Origin: Certhia americana
Taxonomy: Eukaryota > Chordata > Aves > Passeriformes > Certhiidae
Direction of reading: 5' to 3'
NCBI GenBank assembly: GCA_018697195.1
Contig: CM031859.1
Location: forward strand, 52,002,828 to 52,066,827
Length of the DNA: 64,000 nucleotides
Part shown: in pieces, positions 14,183 to 26,523 of the stretch
Layout of the letters: each line of letters begins with the position of its first letter
Numbering within the stretch: the first letter of the stretch is position 1
Position numbers and translations under genes: made by a program
The notes under the pieces: generated by a model
Seen by the model: the letters and a program-made list of their open reading frames with translations, nothing else
Told to the model about the DNA's origin: nothing
The model's database searches: none

Positions 14183-14860
14183 TTTTGTTGGAAGGGACCC
14201 ATCAGAATCATCAAGCCCAACCCCTGTCCCTGCACAGGACCATCCCCAGCAGTCACACCCTGCATCTGAGAGCACTGTCCAAACACTTCCTGAACCCTGT
14301 CAGTCTTGGTGCTGTAACCACTGCCCTGAGGAGCCTGTTGCAGTGCCCAACCACCCTCTGGGTGAAGAACCTTTTTCTAATATCCATCCTATACCTCCCC
14401 TGAGAACTTCAGGTCATTCCCTTGGGTACTGTCACTGGGCACCAAAGAGAAGAGATCAGTGCTGCTCCTTCTCTTCCCCTCATGAGGATGTTGAAGACCA
14501 CAATGAAGTCTTATGTGAATCTCCCCTTCTCAAGGCTGAATAGACCAAGTGACCTCAGCCACTCCCCATACGGCTGCCCCTCAAGGCCCTTGATCTCTGT
14601 TGCCCTCCTTTGGGCATTCTCTAATAGTTTAGTATCTTTCTTACATTGTGGCATCTAAAACTGCCCTCAGCACTTGAGGTGAGGCCGCCCCAGCTCAGAG
14701 CAGGGCAGGACAATCCCCTCCCTTGCCCTGCTGGTGATGCTGTGCCTGATGAACCCCAGGACACACTTGGCCCTCCCAGCTGCCAGGACACTGCTGACTC
14801 GTATTCAGCCTTCTGCCAATCAGGATCCTCAACTGCCTCTCCATTTCCTTTTTAGCATCT
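14183..14860 (-). mobile_element. CR1 LINE fragment, 3' end
   Basis: The plus strand reads as the reverse complement of the 3' part of a CR1 non-LTR retrotransposon. Recognisable blocks in order are TTGGAAGGGACC, CATCAAGCCCAACCCC, GAGGAGCCTGTTGCAGTGCC, CACCCTCTGGGTGAAGAACC, CTCCCCTTCTCAAGGCTGAA and CTGCCAGGACACTGCTGACTC. The 3' terminus is at the low coordinate and the element is 5'-truncated at about 14860, as most CR1 copies are. The terminal ATTCTATG-type octamer repeats are not visible, so the last bases are lost or diverged. It is about 680 bp, carries no intact ORF2, and lies in the sense orientation of PTPRK. Confidence 0.9.
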
Positions 14861-15814
14861 CATCACACGCTATTACAACTTTGACAGTTTAGCGATAAAA
14901 TAGTGTGATGGGGACAATACAAGTTATTTAAAGTTTGTTCTAGAACCAATCTTTTTTGCTATCAGTTATTAAAACTTCATTCAACAGACAAGAACAAAAG
15001 CTTACAGCTAGACAATAGGAGCAACTATTCAACAAAAAAAATGTCTCCTCTTTGAGAACAACTAACACAACATCAGTGTAGAAGCCAGATAAATGAGTAA
15101 ATGAGAGAAGAGTATGTAAGTTATGCAGACTGAAGTTTAAAAGGAGCTCAAGGAACAGACAAGGTACGGAGCTCAAAATGAATGTGAGCAACATAAAAGC
15201 TGAGGACTTTCTAAGAGGAGGTGAGCATAAAACTGTATAAAATATTAAACGATCATGCAAAAAGGAAGATCAAATTACATGCAAGAGCTCTAATACTGAA
15301 AATGACAGAAACTGTTACAAAAGATCATTTCTGAAGTCTCAGAAGGAGGTAAGTTCAAGAAGGTAGAGAGATGATGGAAGAGTTCAGTCATCGTATGAAT
15401 CCAGAGTCTCAAGAGGATGACAAGACCCTCTCAGAAGAGATCTTTTGAGAAACAACATCAAGGTACATAAAGAATTAAGCTAGCAGTGAATCACAAAACT
15501 TGGGCACATGAATAGGAGGGTCAATGAGCAATACTGAGTTTAAAAATATACCTTAACACAGGCAGTGCCGAACTAAAAGCCAAATCCTTTTGTATCAGAA
15601 GTGCAGATACTGTTCTAGTTTCTTATTTTCTAGTAAGAAAAGTTGCAGGTACTTTAATATAAGGCAAATCTTTTCAATCCAGCAAGATGAAAGGAAGGTT
15701 AGAAGGAAAAACTATGTAAGTGTATTTTGAAAGCAATGAAGGTTTCTATACCCACGAGAAACAGCCAAATTCAGTGAAAGATCCAATGAGATATAGATCA
15801 ACAAATAACAAATT
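14861..15814. other. Spacer between two CR1 loci
   Basis: AT-rich, purine-heavy sequence without a recognised gene or repeat. A 106-codon minus-strand open frame at 14940-15260 has a hydrophobic, low-information translation and looks like chance. Confidence 0.5.
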
Positions 15815-16305
15815 CAAGATATAACAGAACCCAATCTACAAAATCAGAGAACAGTTGAGTGTGGAAGATACTACTGCAGGCCATCTGGTCCAACCCAAGC
15901 AGAGCCATCTCGAGGCAGCTGCCTAAGACCATGTCCAGACAGTATCCCCAAGGATCGAGATTCTGCCATTTCCCTGAGCAACCTGTGCCAGTGCACATTA
16001 ACTCACACAGTTAAAATCCAAAACAACGAAAACAAACAAAAAAACCCCAAACAAAGCAAACAAACAACAAAAACAACAACAAAAACCATGAGTGTTTTTA
16101 TAAGTGTTTCCTGGTGTTCAGTGGGACTCTTTCTGTTTGGAAGACAGTGTCCACAACTTCACTGATGTCACAGCAGTATTTGCTGATGCCCCTCACAGAT
16201 CTGGAAATGGCTTCAAGTATGAGCTGTTCCATCCCCTTCCCAGCATCAAGGTTAAATGGAGCAGCCTATCCTCACCTGTTCTCTCCTTGCATAATCTCCT
16301 ATTAA
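15815..16305 (-). mobile_element. CR1 LINE, rearranged and interrupted by an A-rich repeat
   Basis: The segment 15815-16010 matches the reverse complement of a CR1 3' end (GGCCATCTGGTCCAACCC, GACCATGTCCAGACAG, TCCCTGAGCAACCTGTGCC, ACTCACACAGTTAAAA). The next CR1 block, GTGTTTCCTGGTGTTCAG, resumes at about 16105, after an A-rich insert. A further block at about 16198-16275 (GATCTGGAAATGGCTTC, GAGCTGTTCCATC, CCTTCCCAGCATCAAGGTT) resembles a more 5' part of CR1 ORF2, so part of the element between these blocks appears deleted. All pieces share one orientation, which favours a single decayed copy over separate insertions. Confidence 0.78.
16020..16087. repeat. A-rich (CAAA/CAA)n simple repeat inside CR1
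   Basis: A run of AAAC, CAAA and CAA units interrupts the CR1 sequence exactly where the family has a short A-run before AGTGTTTCCTG. It is probably an expansion of that internal A-run. Confidence 0.8.
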
Positions 16306-19300
16306 AATAATGTCTTATCTTGAACTTTTCTCAGCAATACTTCATATTTTCCCTGGTATCAAATTGAAGCTCTGCACTTCCTTACTGGCTTTAACACCTT
16401 TTATTCAATCACAAAGACAAGTATAACTATTGCCTACTATATAATTATGTTATGCTTAAAGATGGACTAAAATATCACAGAAAATCTAAGATAAAACCCA
16501 GATTTATATGTAAACTTTTCATAATAAACAACAGCTGAGAACAACAAACAAAGAATAGAGAATTGTCTTTTATCTTCTGTCTTCTACCTTCCCTCTTCAG
16601 ACTTACAAATCTGAGTCTTCCTTTACAGGTGCCATACAGAATCAAATTAATATGAAATAGATGATTCATTTCACACACTACTCTTCATATTAGTTGTTAA
16701 CATCATTCTTCATCAAAGTAAAATTTATCAAAATACCTCCTAATTGTGAGGAAAATATTTTAGGTAGATTGCATTGGGAGAGAGTAATCTGACAGTTAAA
16801 CTCTTTAACATACTCAGAGAAACATACATGATGCTAACAACTCTCTTTCTTTATATCTTGCTAACAACTCCCTTTCTTCCTTTATATCTTGTAGCCAAAT
16901 CACTACTTGTCATTGAACTGATTTAAAATATAAATTGTGCATGTAAATAAATAATGTGTCTCTTCTCTCATCAGATGTGGTTCTCAGCAAGACCTCTGAT
17001 GAACAAACAGCACAAATCATCACACCATTTTGGACAAAACTTACTGATATGCAATCAAACTCAGCTTTTCCTGTGCAATTAAAAAAAACCTCTTAACAGA
17101 GATATTGCAATAGACATATAAATTTCTAGCAAGAAGTCACTATTTCAGGGTAGAAAAATTTAGTCAGAATGGTAGAAATACTACAGTTCAACAAACAAAC
17201 AGAGGTCATGTTATTTTATGGCTTCCCACAGAATTGAGTTCCAGGACTTTAAACTTGTGGGTTTATCTGCAAATCTGCACTTGAGGGTCAATAAAACTAA
17301 CTATTACAAGAAGACTTAACTGTACTACAGTATTTTTCAAGCAGATACATGTTGTATTTAATCTCTCCACTTCTTAAATGGAGAAACATTCTGACTGCGT
17401 TGGCTTTTTAAAGTAGTGTAAGCCTGAAGGTTAGATAAAACCTACTTTATACTGTGCAATGAAGTCATAGCTTTTGAAGTCGATCATCTGTCCGTGTCCT
17501 GAAGGCACACTGCCCAAAAGACAGCAAGGAGAACAGAGAAACTAAACACTACTCTGACAATCTTACCACTTCAGCACACAAGTGAAAACATATCCCTTCA
17601 TTTTATACGCTGCACAGAAGTTAAGTGCAAGAAAAACTATGGCTAAAAACTGTCCTGGTAGACACTGATAGACGCTAGTACCATCTATCTAGTACTAGTC
17701 AATGCATAAATTTGCCACTCAGTCTTTAGATTTTAAAGTTGAATTAAGTATTTTCAGGAAAACATCCATTTGATGCTACGTAATAGCTAAAATGTAATTC
17801 AAGAGTTAAAACAGCGAAAATTTTAAAAAGAGTACTGAATATTTTTTTGCAAAATTATAAGCCACATCCAGAATTCTTATGGCTTTCTAGTTTTCCATTT
17901 CCTAAGGGTTATAATAGAAATAATAAAGGTTTAGAGAATATTTGAAAGGAAAAAAAGGCAAAGAAATCTCACACTTCACTATTGGACTAACTTCTCTTTT
18001 TAAAAATTAGACAAGGCATTTACATATTCAACTAGAACTTGTACAAGTATTACATGACCAAGTTTTCACAATACCTTTTCAGTTATCCTTTGGTAGTATA
18101 TTCAAAAAGGTGTATATTGCTAACATTCACTTTTTGGTATGCCACTACCTAAAACATCATGCAATTTTTTAGGGAATGGAAAGAAATGCTGCAGCAGGAT
18201 AAGCTGCTAAAAAGAATTTTTAAAATTCCTACTATATCCCATCTGAGAAAACCTCATAGAATAAAAAAATATTTAAAGAGTTTCACATTTGGGGTTTGTT
18301 TTGGCTTTTTAGAGCCAGAAGAAAAAATGTGAACTGTTTCAGAGGACAATGTGTGTTCTAATGCTTGCATCACTTGTCACCATAAATAAACTTTTAAAAA
18401 ATTAAAAATTAAAATAAAAAACTAGCCTCTCCACAAAAGCAGTATTCTTCTCTCCTTTTTAATTTTTCTCTATTATAACTTCAAGAAAGCTCAAAATTGG
18501 CTCTGTACTACCAAACTATCATTTAAAAGTTAAAGTACAGAACATAATGCAGACATTCAGAAGAAAATACTTCATAGAGGTCAAAACCCAAGAAAAGCAT
18601 AAATATTTTTAATGCAACATAAAAATCAATACCTCATAGCCAATACACAATCTGGATGCAATGAATGAAGCAACAAGCATAGTAAAAATTTTGCTGATTT
18701 TGAAATGCAACACTTCAGTACCAGAGGAAAATAAGCAATTTGCAATAAAACAGACTCAAAGTCTAACCAAAAGTTTCCTAATTCATTTTTTGCCATATCA
18801 CAATCCACCCCAAAACAGTAAGAGACAGCAGAAATACAGGTGTGTTTTGTTATACCACAATTTGTTAAGAAAAAAGAAGTGGCAGGTGCTGAAAATTGAG
18901 AATGGCTGTTTTACGTTCAAGTACAAATCCATGCCACCCACAAGCATGGTGAGGTTCTATCTGCTCCTTGCATATACTTTGAAGGAACAAAGACAAACTC
19001 CAGCTCTTCTTGCTTGCATCTCATCTCTGGGTGTCCTCATCCACAAACACACTTGCAAACCCTTTTTCTGTGGGGTTGACTGCATCATGCTCCTCATCTA
19101 AAGTGGTCTCCTCTGTCTAAACTGAAACTCAGCCTGCCTTTCTGACATTCTTAAGAGAAGAGCAGCACAAGTTATAATCACCCTTTTACTTTCACTCTAC
19201 ACTTGATCTCAGGTCAGCACTTCTTTTCTCAAGTATTACAGGTACCATCATTCAACATTGACATATTCCTTGAACCCTCTTCATGTGTCCTTCACTCCTT

Positions 19301-20574
19301 CTATATGCAATTTTTGAAGGATAACTGAAAAGCTTCTCTGAGACATACTCTCTTCCAACTTTCATTTCCCTTAACCCGATCACTTTGGCATCTCTTCTCT
19401 GGCCTTGACAAATGAGTCTTCTCCCACATTTATCTATTCACAGCACTGCTGAAAAGACTCTTTTTAAAGCCCATCACATTGGCTGCATTCCACTTTCACT
19501 TCCTCTGTCTCCATTTTCAAACAACAAACTTTATTTTTGTTACCTTTCACTGTTTAAGCCCACTTACAGAAAGCCAGCCAGTTCAACTCAACAGAACTCA
19601 TGGCAGCAACTGGCAGAAACCTATTTCTCTGTTGCTGTTGTTGGATTTGCTTTCCTCTCATTTAGACATTTAACACAGAGAGTTAGAAGTGAAGAAGGAA
19701 TGAGGGGCTAAACAAGCACACACCAAAAAAAAATGAAGATTACAAGACTCCATTGCTAGAATAGTAAAATAAGCCAGATGTGTTTGAAGGGAGATGAGAA
19801 AGCATGAAGGCTCAGGCAAGCAAATCCTTTGAAGGCTGTGTTTCCTCCTTTTAGTTGCCCATAGGTATCCAATGCCAGGAAGGGGAAATCTTACCACACA
19901 GCTCATCTAAGTTGACAACAACATCTCTTTAAGAGTCAGAATGGTCAACCTAACTAAGGCACAAGTGTTGTGGGTAGCAAACAAAATGTAATTTTTCAGA
20001 GTTTTTAAAAGATATTTTGGTTATGGCTGCCCAGATACCATCTCTGAAGTTGAGAATGAAGTGCAAGTACAGCTCAAATCTGAGAGCAAGACCAAGAGGC
20101 CAGTAGCATTATTCTGCTGTCTTGCACTGCTTGCGTCTCTTGCCACCTACAGAGCAAGGAGAATTGAAAAGGATTGACTTTTCCAGCACATCCTTTATTA
20201 TCCAAAGAAAAGAGAGAGACATTGTCAGCACCTTCTCTGTAGTGACTAGCGATCCACACACCATGACGCTTGTGTCATGATCTTTATACAACCCAGCTAT
20301 ATGGAAAACCCTCCTCATCTTCCAGCCCAAATTAGTATCAGCTAGAGTTAATTTGGTAGACACCAACACATCATTACAGCTACAAACCCTTAGAGACAGA
20401 TTTCCTTTTTGTGATCCAGGAAGGGAGATACGCTGCAGGGACTAGGGGAAAGTTGAGGCATATCAACACCATTTTGATCCCATTAGTTCAACATCTTCCT
20501 TGTCCATCGCTCTCTCACTAAAGCGAACCTATCACCTTCTGGTGACAGAAACAATCACCCTCAAATCAGGATAA
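16306..20574. other. Non-coding intronic stretch
   Basis: AT-rich sequence with one short tandem duplication at 16833-16890. The longest open frame, 18661-19101 on the plus strand (146 codons), has no recognisable domain and no splice or promoter context. Confidence 0.55.
16833..16890. repeat. Tandem duplication, two imperfect copies of 27-31 bp
   Basis: The unit beginning GCTAACAACTC and ending TTTATATCTT occurs twice in direct tandem (16833-16859 and 16860-16890). The second copy has one substitution and a 4-base insertion in its pyrimidine tract. This looks like a replication-slippage duplication. Confidence 0.85.
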
Positions 20575-20870
20575 ATCACAGGATGGGTCAGCTTGGAAAG
20601 GACAAAAATGGATCATCTGGTCCAACCTCCCTGTTGAAGCAGGGACACCCTAGAGCTCGTTACTCAGAATGCTGTCCAGATGGTTCTTGCATATCTCCAG
20701 TGAAGGAGAATCCACAGTCTCTCTGAGCAACACATTCCAGTGCATGGTCAGATACACAGTAAAGAAGTTCATCCTCATTTTCATGTGGAACTTCCTGTGA
20801 ATCAGTTTTGGAGATTGGTTGTATTGTTCAGCTGAGAGCAATACTACTGAGAAGAGCCTAGCTCTATTCT
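20575..20870 (-). mobile_element. CR1 LINE fragment, 3' end
   Basis: The plus strand matches the reverse complement of the CR1 3' end. Blocks include GATCATCTGGTCCAACCTCC, GAAGCAGGGACACCCTAGAG, CTGTCCAGATGGTTCTTGC, CTCTCTGAGCAACACATTCC and ATGTGGAACTTCCTGTG, ending near ACTGAGAAGAGCCTAGCTCT. It is about 300 bp, 5'-truncated at the high coordinate, and in the sense orientation of PTPRK. The subfamily differs slightly from the 14.2-kb copy, judging by the motif wording. Confidence 0.9.
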
Positions 20871-23800
20871 CTTAACACAATCCCTTGAAATAACAAAAAA
20901 AAAAAAAAAATTTTTTCGGGGACACCCAGATCAGTTATATAAAGATGAATTACATTGTGTAGCACTAAATCATCACTCAGAATTTGCTGGAAGATTCTTG
21001 AATAATCCATCTCATAGACTAGTCAAGATGACAGAGCTAATTTTTAGCACTGGCTGTTCTGAGGTCCTAAATTCAACACACCATTTTGCAGACTTATAGC
21101 AGAAAATGCTAATGACTGATGCCATTTAAAAGGTACACTGAGACAGTCCACTAATAAACCTATCCAGAATAATTCTTAAGTGATCTGTTCCTACTCTGCA
21201 ACACCAGCAACTGTTTTCAGTCTCTGCAAGAGCAGCTCAATAGAACAGACCATAAGAGTGGATATGAGGACCAGCGCTCCACATTTTCAAAGCTCTAATT
21301 GGTGTTGCCCTTCAATCCATACAGCAGTTATCTATGATGATGACTTCTGTCTGTATAACTATTGTTAATACTATTTTAATCCTGTGGGAAGCAGGAATTG
21401 CAAACTGGCAGTTGCAGCATGCTCTTACTGCAATTGGCATATTTTCCATCTCTAGTAGTGTTTTTTCAAGTCAGTAGCAGAGCATTTCCAAAAAAGAGCT
21501 CTAACAAAACAATCCACATCTGTTCTCTTTCAGCAACACTCTCAGTAGGTCTCTGACTTACTACAGCCACCTGATAAAATTGGATGCAGCACCCTCCCTC
21601 TAAGCCCAAAAATCCCAATAACAGTCTACACAGCAGTAATATTGGATCCACCCAGCGATCCCTCACATCTTTGGACATCTGCTCTTCAGTGTTGCTACTC
21701 CACAGCCTGAATATCCTGCATCAGCCTGGGCCCACCTACCTTACATGTAGCTGTCGTGTAACTCTGCGCTACTCTGAGTGTCATTTCAGACTACAGATGG
21801 TATCCCTACCCCAGCTGCCACTGCTGAGTCACACTGCTCTGCCATTTGCTCACTTTGAATACACATTTGCTAAAACAGTAACAAAGATTGACTTATTGTA
21901 CCCAGATCTGTTTTGGTATCAAATATCAAGGGGTTTTTTCTTATTGCCAGATTGTCACATCATGGTTTGTCAGAGGCAACCCACTAGAAAAGGATAAGGA
22001 ACTACACAGAAATGAGGTTTTACTCAGCATCACTACTTCAGGATGCTTCCAAAGCACCTGTGTGCTGGCCAGAGAGGCCCTTGGTGCATGCAGGCAGCCT
22101 GGGACCCAGCTGCATTACAGCTGAGTGGAGCGCAGCTGCTCGCCGATATGGCAAGCAACAAACAGAGCATAGGCTTCAACCCAGAGCAGTCACGGGCTAA
22201 CATAAGAAATTTCATGTCCAAAAAATGCTGTGGTTTGATTTTTACACACACATCAACAGTGGCAGTAATGAAATTTGAAAGCTGATTACCAAAAATATTT
22301 TGCTACCTCCCTTCTAATCCATCTACTTCAAGCCACTCAATACTACTACGTTCAATCCATAAATTCGAGAATTAGAAAATACTAAAGAGCTAAAGTGCTA
22401 GAAATAAATTAATTTGTTGGATAACAGGCAACCCAACATGAAGGAGATTGACTGTCAGAAGAAATTTTCATTTCTTAAGCATTCAGTTACCAAAAGGCAT
22501 GCAGGTCCAAATCCATTCTCCTATTTTATGCAGAAAATGTTAGGCAAGATAAGTGTTCTCAGATATTATTCAAGACAAGTGACTACCCACCACATGATAG
22601 TTTTGCAATTAATACTTCTAAAAACAACAGAAGAGAGAATCTGCACTAACTCTGAATCAATTAGCAAATAAGAAACATAAAAAGACAGTACCCCATCAAA
22701 TCCTCAAAACTCCTTTTTCAGAGTAGGAATAGCACTATCAGGATACAGTGGGTTTTAAGAAAAGGAACTTTCACCATACAGATGAAGCAAGGCCATTTCC
22801 TCACCCCACATCCTTAAATCTGTACATTATAGAGGGGAAATATAGAAGATATTAACTCTACACCACCAGAACCAATTATACTTGTTTAGAAATAGTGAAA
22901 TACTATTAGAAGCAATTCAAATTTTTAAAAAATTTAAAAAATAAAAATAGAACTAAAGACTTTTTTCCTCTAGGCCAGAATTTTTATTTTTTATGACTGC
23001 TACTCTGAAGAAGGTTGTCTTTTTTTCTGTCATCAGGAACAAGTGGACATTGCCATTCTTTGATACAGTAAGTTAATTCTTGGCTGCTTTTAGGTCTTGC
23101 AAACCAGAAATTCACAACTCTAATTTCAGAAACTAAGCAGAGGAGGATCTAATTTGAATTAGTTTTAAATTATACAGCCATAAATGAATTAAGTTTATTC
23201 AATCAACATTTTCAGGTCACCTTTAAACCTCCTGCTACCAATTCATATGCTAGACTAATTGCTTCAGATTCGTCTTTCTTTTCTCTGAAGAGGAAAATCA
23301 TGAAAATTAAATGCTCTTACATTTCTACAAGATGCAAACACCGGTGCTTTAATCTGCAAACAACTAGCTGACAGAAAGTAGCCAGAGTTTTAAATATACT
23401 AGATATACAAATATACTAGTTGGCCTTTGGGTGGGGACAGTGAACATCGCTGCTGATGTAAAGAATTCAAGAAGAAGAAAGTGTCAGTTCAAGAAGAGAA
23501 AGAAGATGAGGAGCAGCACTGGAGTGACACAGTTCTGCCCTAGGACATAACCCTGCTGAAGAGTCCTCTCATCAGCTGTGCCTGAAATATGTATAATCAA
23601 TGTCAAGTAAGCCTTAGCTGTTACTCAGGATTAAATATAGTAGGAATACGTAAGTGCAGATTGATGCTAAAATTACAAGAACTTTTTAGCACAGATATTT
23701 GAGTTGAAATGTTATGCATACAGGGGCTATTTACACACATGGCAATGCTTCTAACACAGCAGCCTTCTTCAACTCAGGCTGTCGAAAATAGAAGGCAATA

Positions 23801-25969
23801 GGTAGGAGGAGAGGTGCTCCTCTTTATCAACAGCATCCTAATTTAAATGGATAACATGAAAGGAAAAAGAAAAATGTGAAAGAGAAGGATAACATTGAAT
23901 AAACATTAGATGTTATACTTGATTTTTTCCAGGAAAAAAGGACTTGATGTTGAATTATTTTTATATAAGTCATCAATGCAAATCAAACAGAATGAATACT
24001 TGGAAAAAAATCAATAAAAATATTTCTAGTTAGAATCACTGTTGTTAATTACTTCATGATGAATTATCTCAATAAACGTCAAACTCCCAATTAAATGAGC
24101 AAGTCTTAAGTCAGTCAGTGCTTAAAGATACCAATTACAAAAGTAACAAGTAGCTTCAGTCAAGTTTAGGCCTACTCCTTTATAAAAGGAAGACTTCAGG
24201 TACTGTTCTGCAGGAAAAAATGCTTTATATATCCTCATAATATAAGCAGGGATCAAATAGTGGTAAAATTTCTGCATTTCTATTTTTAATCATATACATG
24301 ATATTAGAATGAACAAAAATATACTTAAAACTAACATTCTTAATAAAATGGAATTTACTCGGGGCACTGGCAATAAGATGCTTTTGCTTGGTGTTTCACT
24401 CCCCTTGCACAGACAGAGGCAGCTACTGCTTTGGTTCAGTACAGCATCGCTCAACATAGCTTCATTGTAAAAAGCTTGAAGATTTTCACCTACCCTATTT
24501 GAAATGCTCTGCTCCAATTATTTCTACTCCATTTTATTTTTGTGAGAACCAAGTCCTGTAAAAACCAGAACAGTTTCAGCTTTTGTTAAGAACTACCTGT
24601 ACCACACTTTTATTTCTTCAGTATAACACCGTGCTTAAAAAATCTGAAGTTATTCTTACAGATTCATTTGTTTTCAAATTATCTCTTGAGAGATTAGTAG
24701 GCAGTATTCACTTTCTGAGAAATCTCTAAAGACAGGGTGGATTAACAACTCCTAAACAATCAGTTTTGTTTCAGTTCATCTCAAAGCCTATAAATACATC
24801 CTGAGGTTTGATGCCAAACTGCTGCAACAGCTCCTTGCTGGGCCACTGTTGTTCCTAATTAGCTTTTCTGGAGTGTCAGAAAATGAAAATTCCAGAGATG
24901 ATGGTCACTACCATGCTTTTGGCTATGCATTAGTCACTCATTACAGCTTCACAACTCACTAACTGAGAAAGAGCAGCAGAGAACTTTAAATTGACAGAAA
25001 AGAGAACGAGACTAATTTTTTTTTTGTTGTTGTTGTTGAAACTTTCACCAAACTATACAAGATTTATTTATACATTCTAGATGCTGAGGATGCTACATTA
25101 TTGTGTCACAAGTACAGAATTTTCATGGAAGAAACAGAGAGAACATGAAGCTTCCACTACACACAGGAGCTTTGTTATAACCACCTACTTGACCACCCAC
25201 TCTCCTGCTTAGTAAGTGAAAACAATTGAATGGTCATTAAAGGACTCCAACTCAATTTACTCTACATTAGCACTTCCTTCTTGCTTACTAAGCAGAGAGG
25301 AAAGCAAAAAATTTTTCCACCGTAATGGGGACCAAATTGCTTTGAGAGCACACAAATCCCTCTCATAGATTTCTCTTCAGTCTGACTTTTCTTCCAAATG
25401 TAGCACTTGTGATTGTCTTCTATCTTATCTGTCAGCATACTAAGAACTGTAATTTTATTACTATAATTCATCTTAAATAGCAACAACTAAAATGCAAAAA
25501 ATACAAAATAGAGAATATCGGTGGTGTGTTCTGTCCTACAAGCAAAATGTGGGCACACAGAACAGCAGTTTCTCATCCTAGATGACATTACCAGCAGTAT
25601 TATCTTTTGATTAAAAGGTCAGCATAGATTCAGCCTAGAAGTGAAGATACATTGACTTAATGCTAAAAAATAGTAATGTGCAAGAAAGAGTTCTCATGCA
25701 TGACCAAAAAATGAGATATTATCTACACCATGTTTTTAAGATTTCCTGTGAACGACAAAAATGTTTGCTCATGTGTATCCCTCCTTTCCAGGAGATATTT
25801 TTGTGCTTTGTCCTGTGATAAAAAATAAGTCCTGTCTTTCAGCAACATCATGTTAGTACTTTACAACTGGAAAAGTAAAGTATAACAGCTTTAGAATTTT
25901 AGTAGAGTGGGGATTTTTTGGTGTTGCTTGCAGTAGAGGAGGGGATGTTCTAAAAACCTGACAGAAAAA
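20871..25969. other. Non-coding intronic stretch
   Basis: AT-rich sequence with A16T6 at 20895-20916 and a (TTG)n tract at 25026-25038. A moderately GC-rich patch lies at about 22040-22200 and is unidentified. Open frames up to 137 codons (21584-21997) show no domain. The segment 24780-24960 has a more even base mix and could be a conserved element, but this is only an impression. Confidence 0.5.
20895..20916. repeat. A16T6 homopolymer tract
   Basis: Sixteen A followed directly by six T, about 25 bases beyond the truncated end of the 20.6-kb CR1 copy. Confidence 0.9.
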
Positions 25970-26101
25970 TGTTGTATTCCCTTTAGGAATGTTTATCCCC
26001 CAAAACCCCTCCCCCAGAAACTGTAACCGGCTTGGGTTACCTGCCCCCTGGTCTCCTGACCTATAGGATCGGACAGGTAACCTGACCCCGACCCCAAAGG
26101 T

Positions 26102-26108
26102 GATAAAA
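26102..26108 (+). promoter_or_regulatory. TATA-like box of the LTR
   Basis: GATAAAA sits about 50 bases before the LTR's AATAAA and would place the start of R near 26130. Inferred from position and sequence only. Confidence 0.45.
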
Positions 26109-26158
26109 ACCCCTCTCCCCCCATGTGATCTCTCTCTCGCCCCGGATTCCCTTCAAGG

Positions 26159-26164
26159 AATAAA
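26159..26164 (+). terminator. Polyadenylation signal of the LTR
   Basis: AATAAA inside the LTR, followed after about 20-30 bases by a G/T-rich stretch (TGGGGTAAGAGGG), as expected near an R/U5 boundary. In antisense orientation to PTPRK it should not terminate the host transcript. Confidence 0.5.
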
Positions 26165-26506
26165 GGCCTTGGAATACATCCTGGGGTAAGAGGGCCTCTT
26201 TTGCAACTCTCTCTACCCTATTCTGTAGTTCCCTCTTCCAATACTACCCCTAAATCTGGGCTGGCAGCTTGTGGGGTGGTTAAAGGGACAGGAGAAACTA
26301 CAGAAAAAAAAAATAACATTCTAAATGCAAAGGCAAGAAGAATAAAAGTGTCCAGTATAAGAACTGTAGCTATGGCATATTAAATTTTGTCTCTGACAGT
26401 CAATGATTAGGGAATGAGACAGTCTGAAAAACTTTTAGCCATTTTGATTTCTAAGGCTAGGAATTTGGTTAATGGAGTAAAAAACACCTAGCGTAATTAT
26501 GAATGA

Positions 26507-26523
26507 ATATATATATATATATA
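26507..26523. repeat. (AT)n microsatellite
   Basis: Seventeen bases of alternating A and T, followed by further AT-rich sequence. Confidence 0.9.

Larger units (their letters stand above)
25970..26302 (+). mobile_element. Probable solo LTR of an endogenous retrovirus
   Basis: A 333-bp segment begins TGTTGT and ends CTACA, so it has the TG...CA ends of an LTR with short imperfect inverted termini. GAAAAA occurs directly before it (25964-25969) and directly after it (26303-26308), consistent with a 6-bp target-site duplication. The segment is C-rich and unlike its AT-rich surroundings. A TATA-like GATAAAA lies at 26102-26108 and a polyadenylation signal AATAAA at 26159-26164, in the order expected of U3, R and U5, giving plus orientation, antisense to PTPRK. 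No gag, pol or env sequence is adjacent, so it looks like a solo LTR left by recombination. A 6-bp duplication is typical of alpharetrovirus and class II (ERVK-like) elements in birds. The right-hand duplicate sits in an A-run, which weakens that evidence. Confidence 0.78.

Noticed and set aside
14185..14855. Four plus-strand open frames of 66-78 codons
   Set aside because: They are readings of the antisense strand of a CR1 element, which lacks stops because it is GC-richer.
18661..19101. 146-codon plus-strand open frame
   Set aside because: No recognisable domain, no promoter or splice context, and it lies on the strand opposite PTPRK in plain intron. Chance is the simplest explanation.
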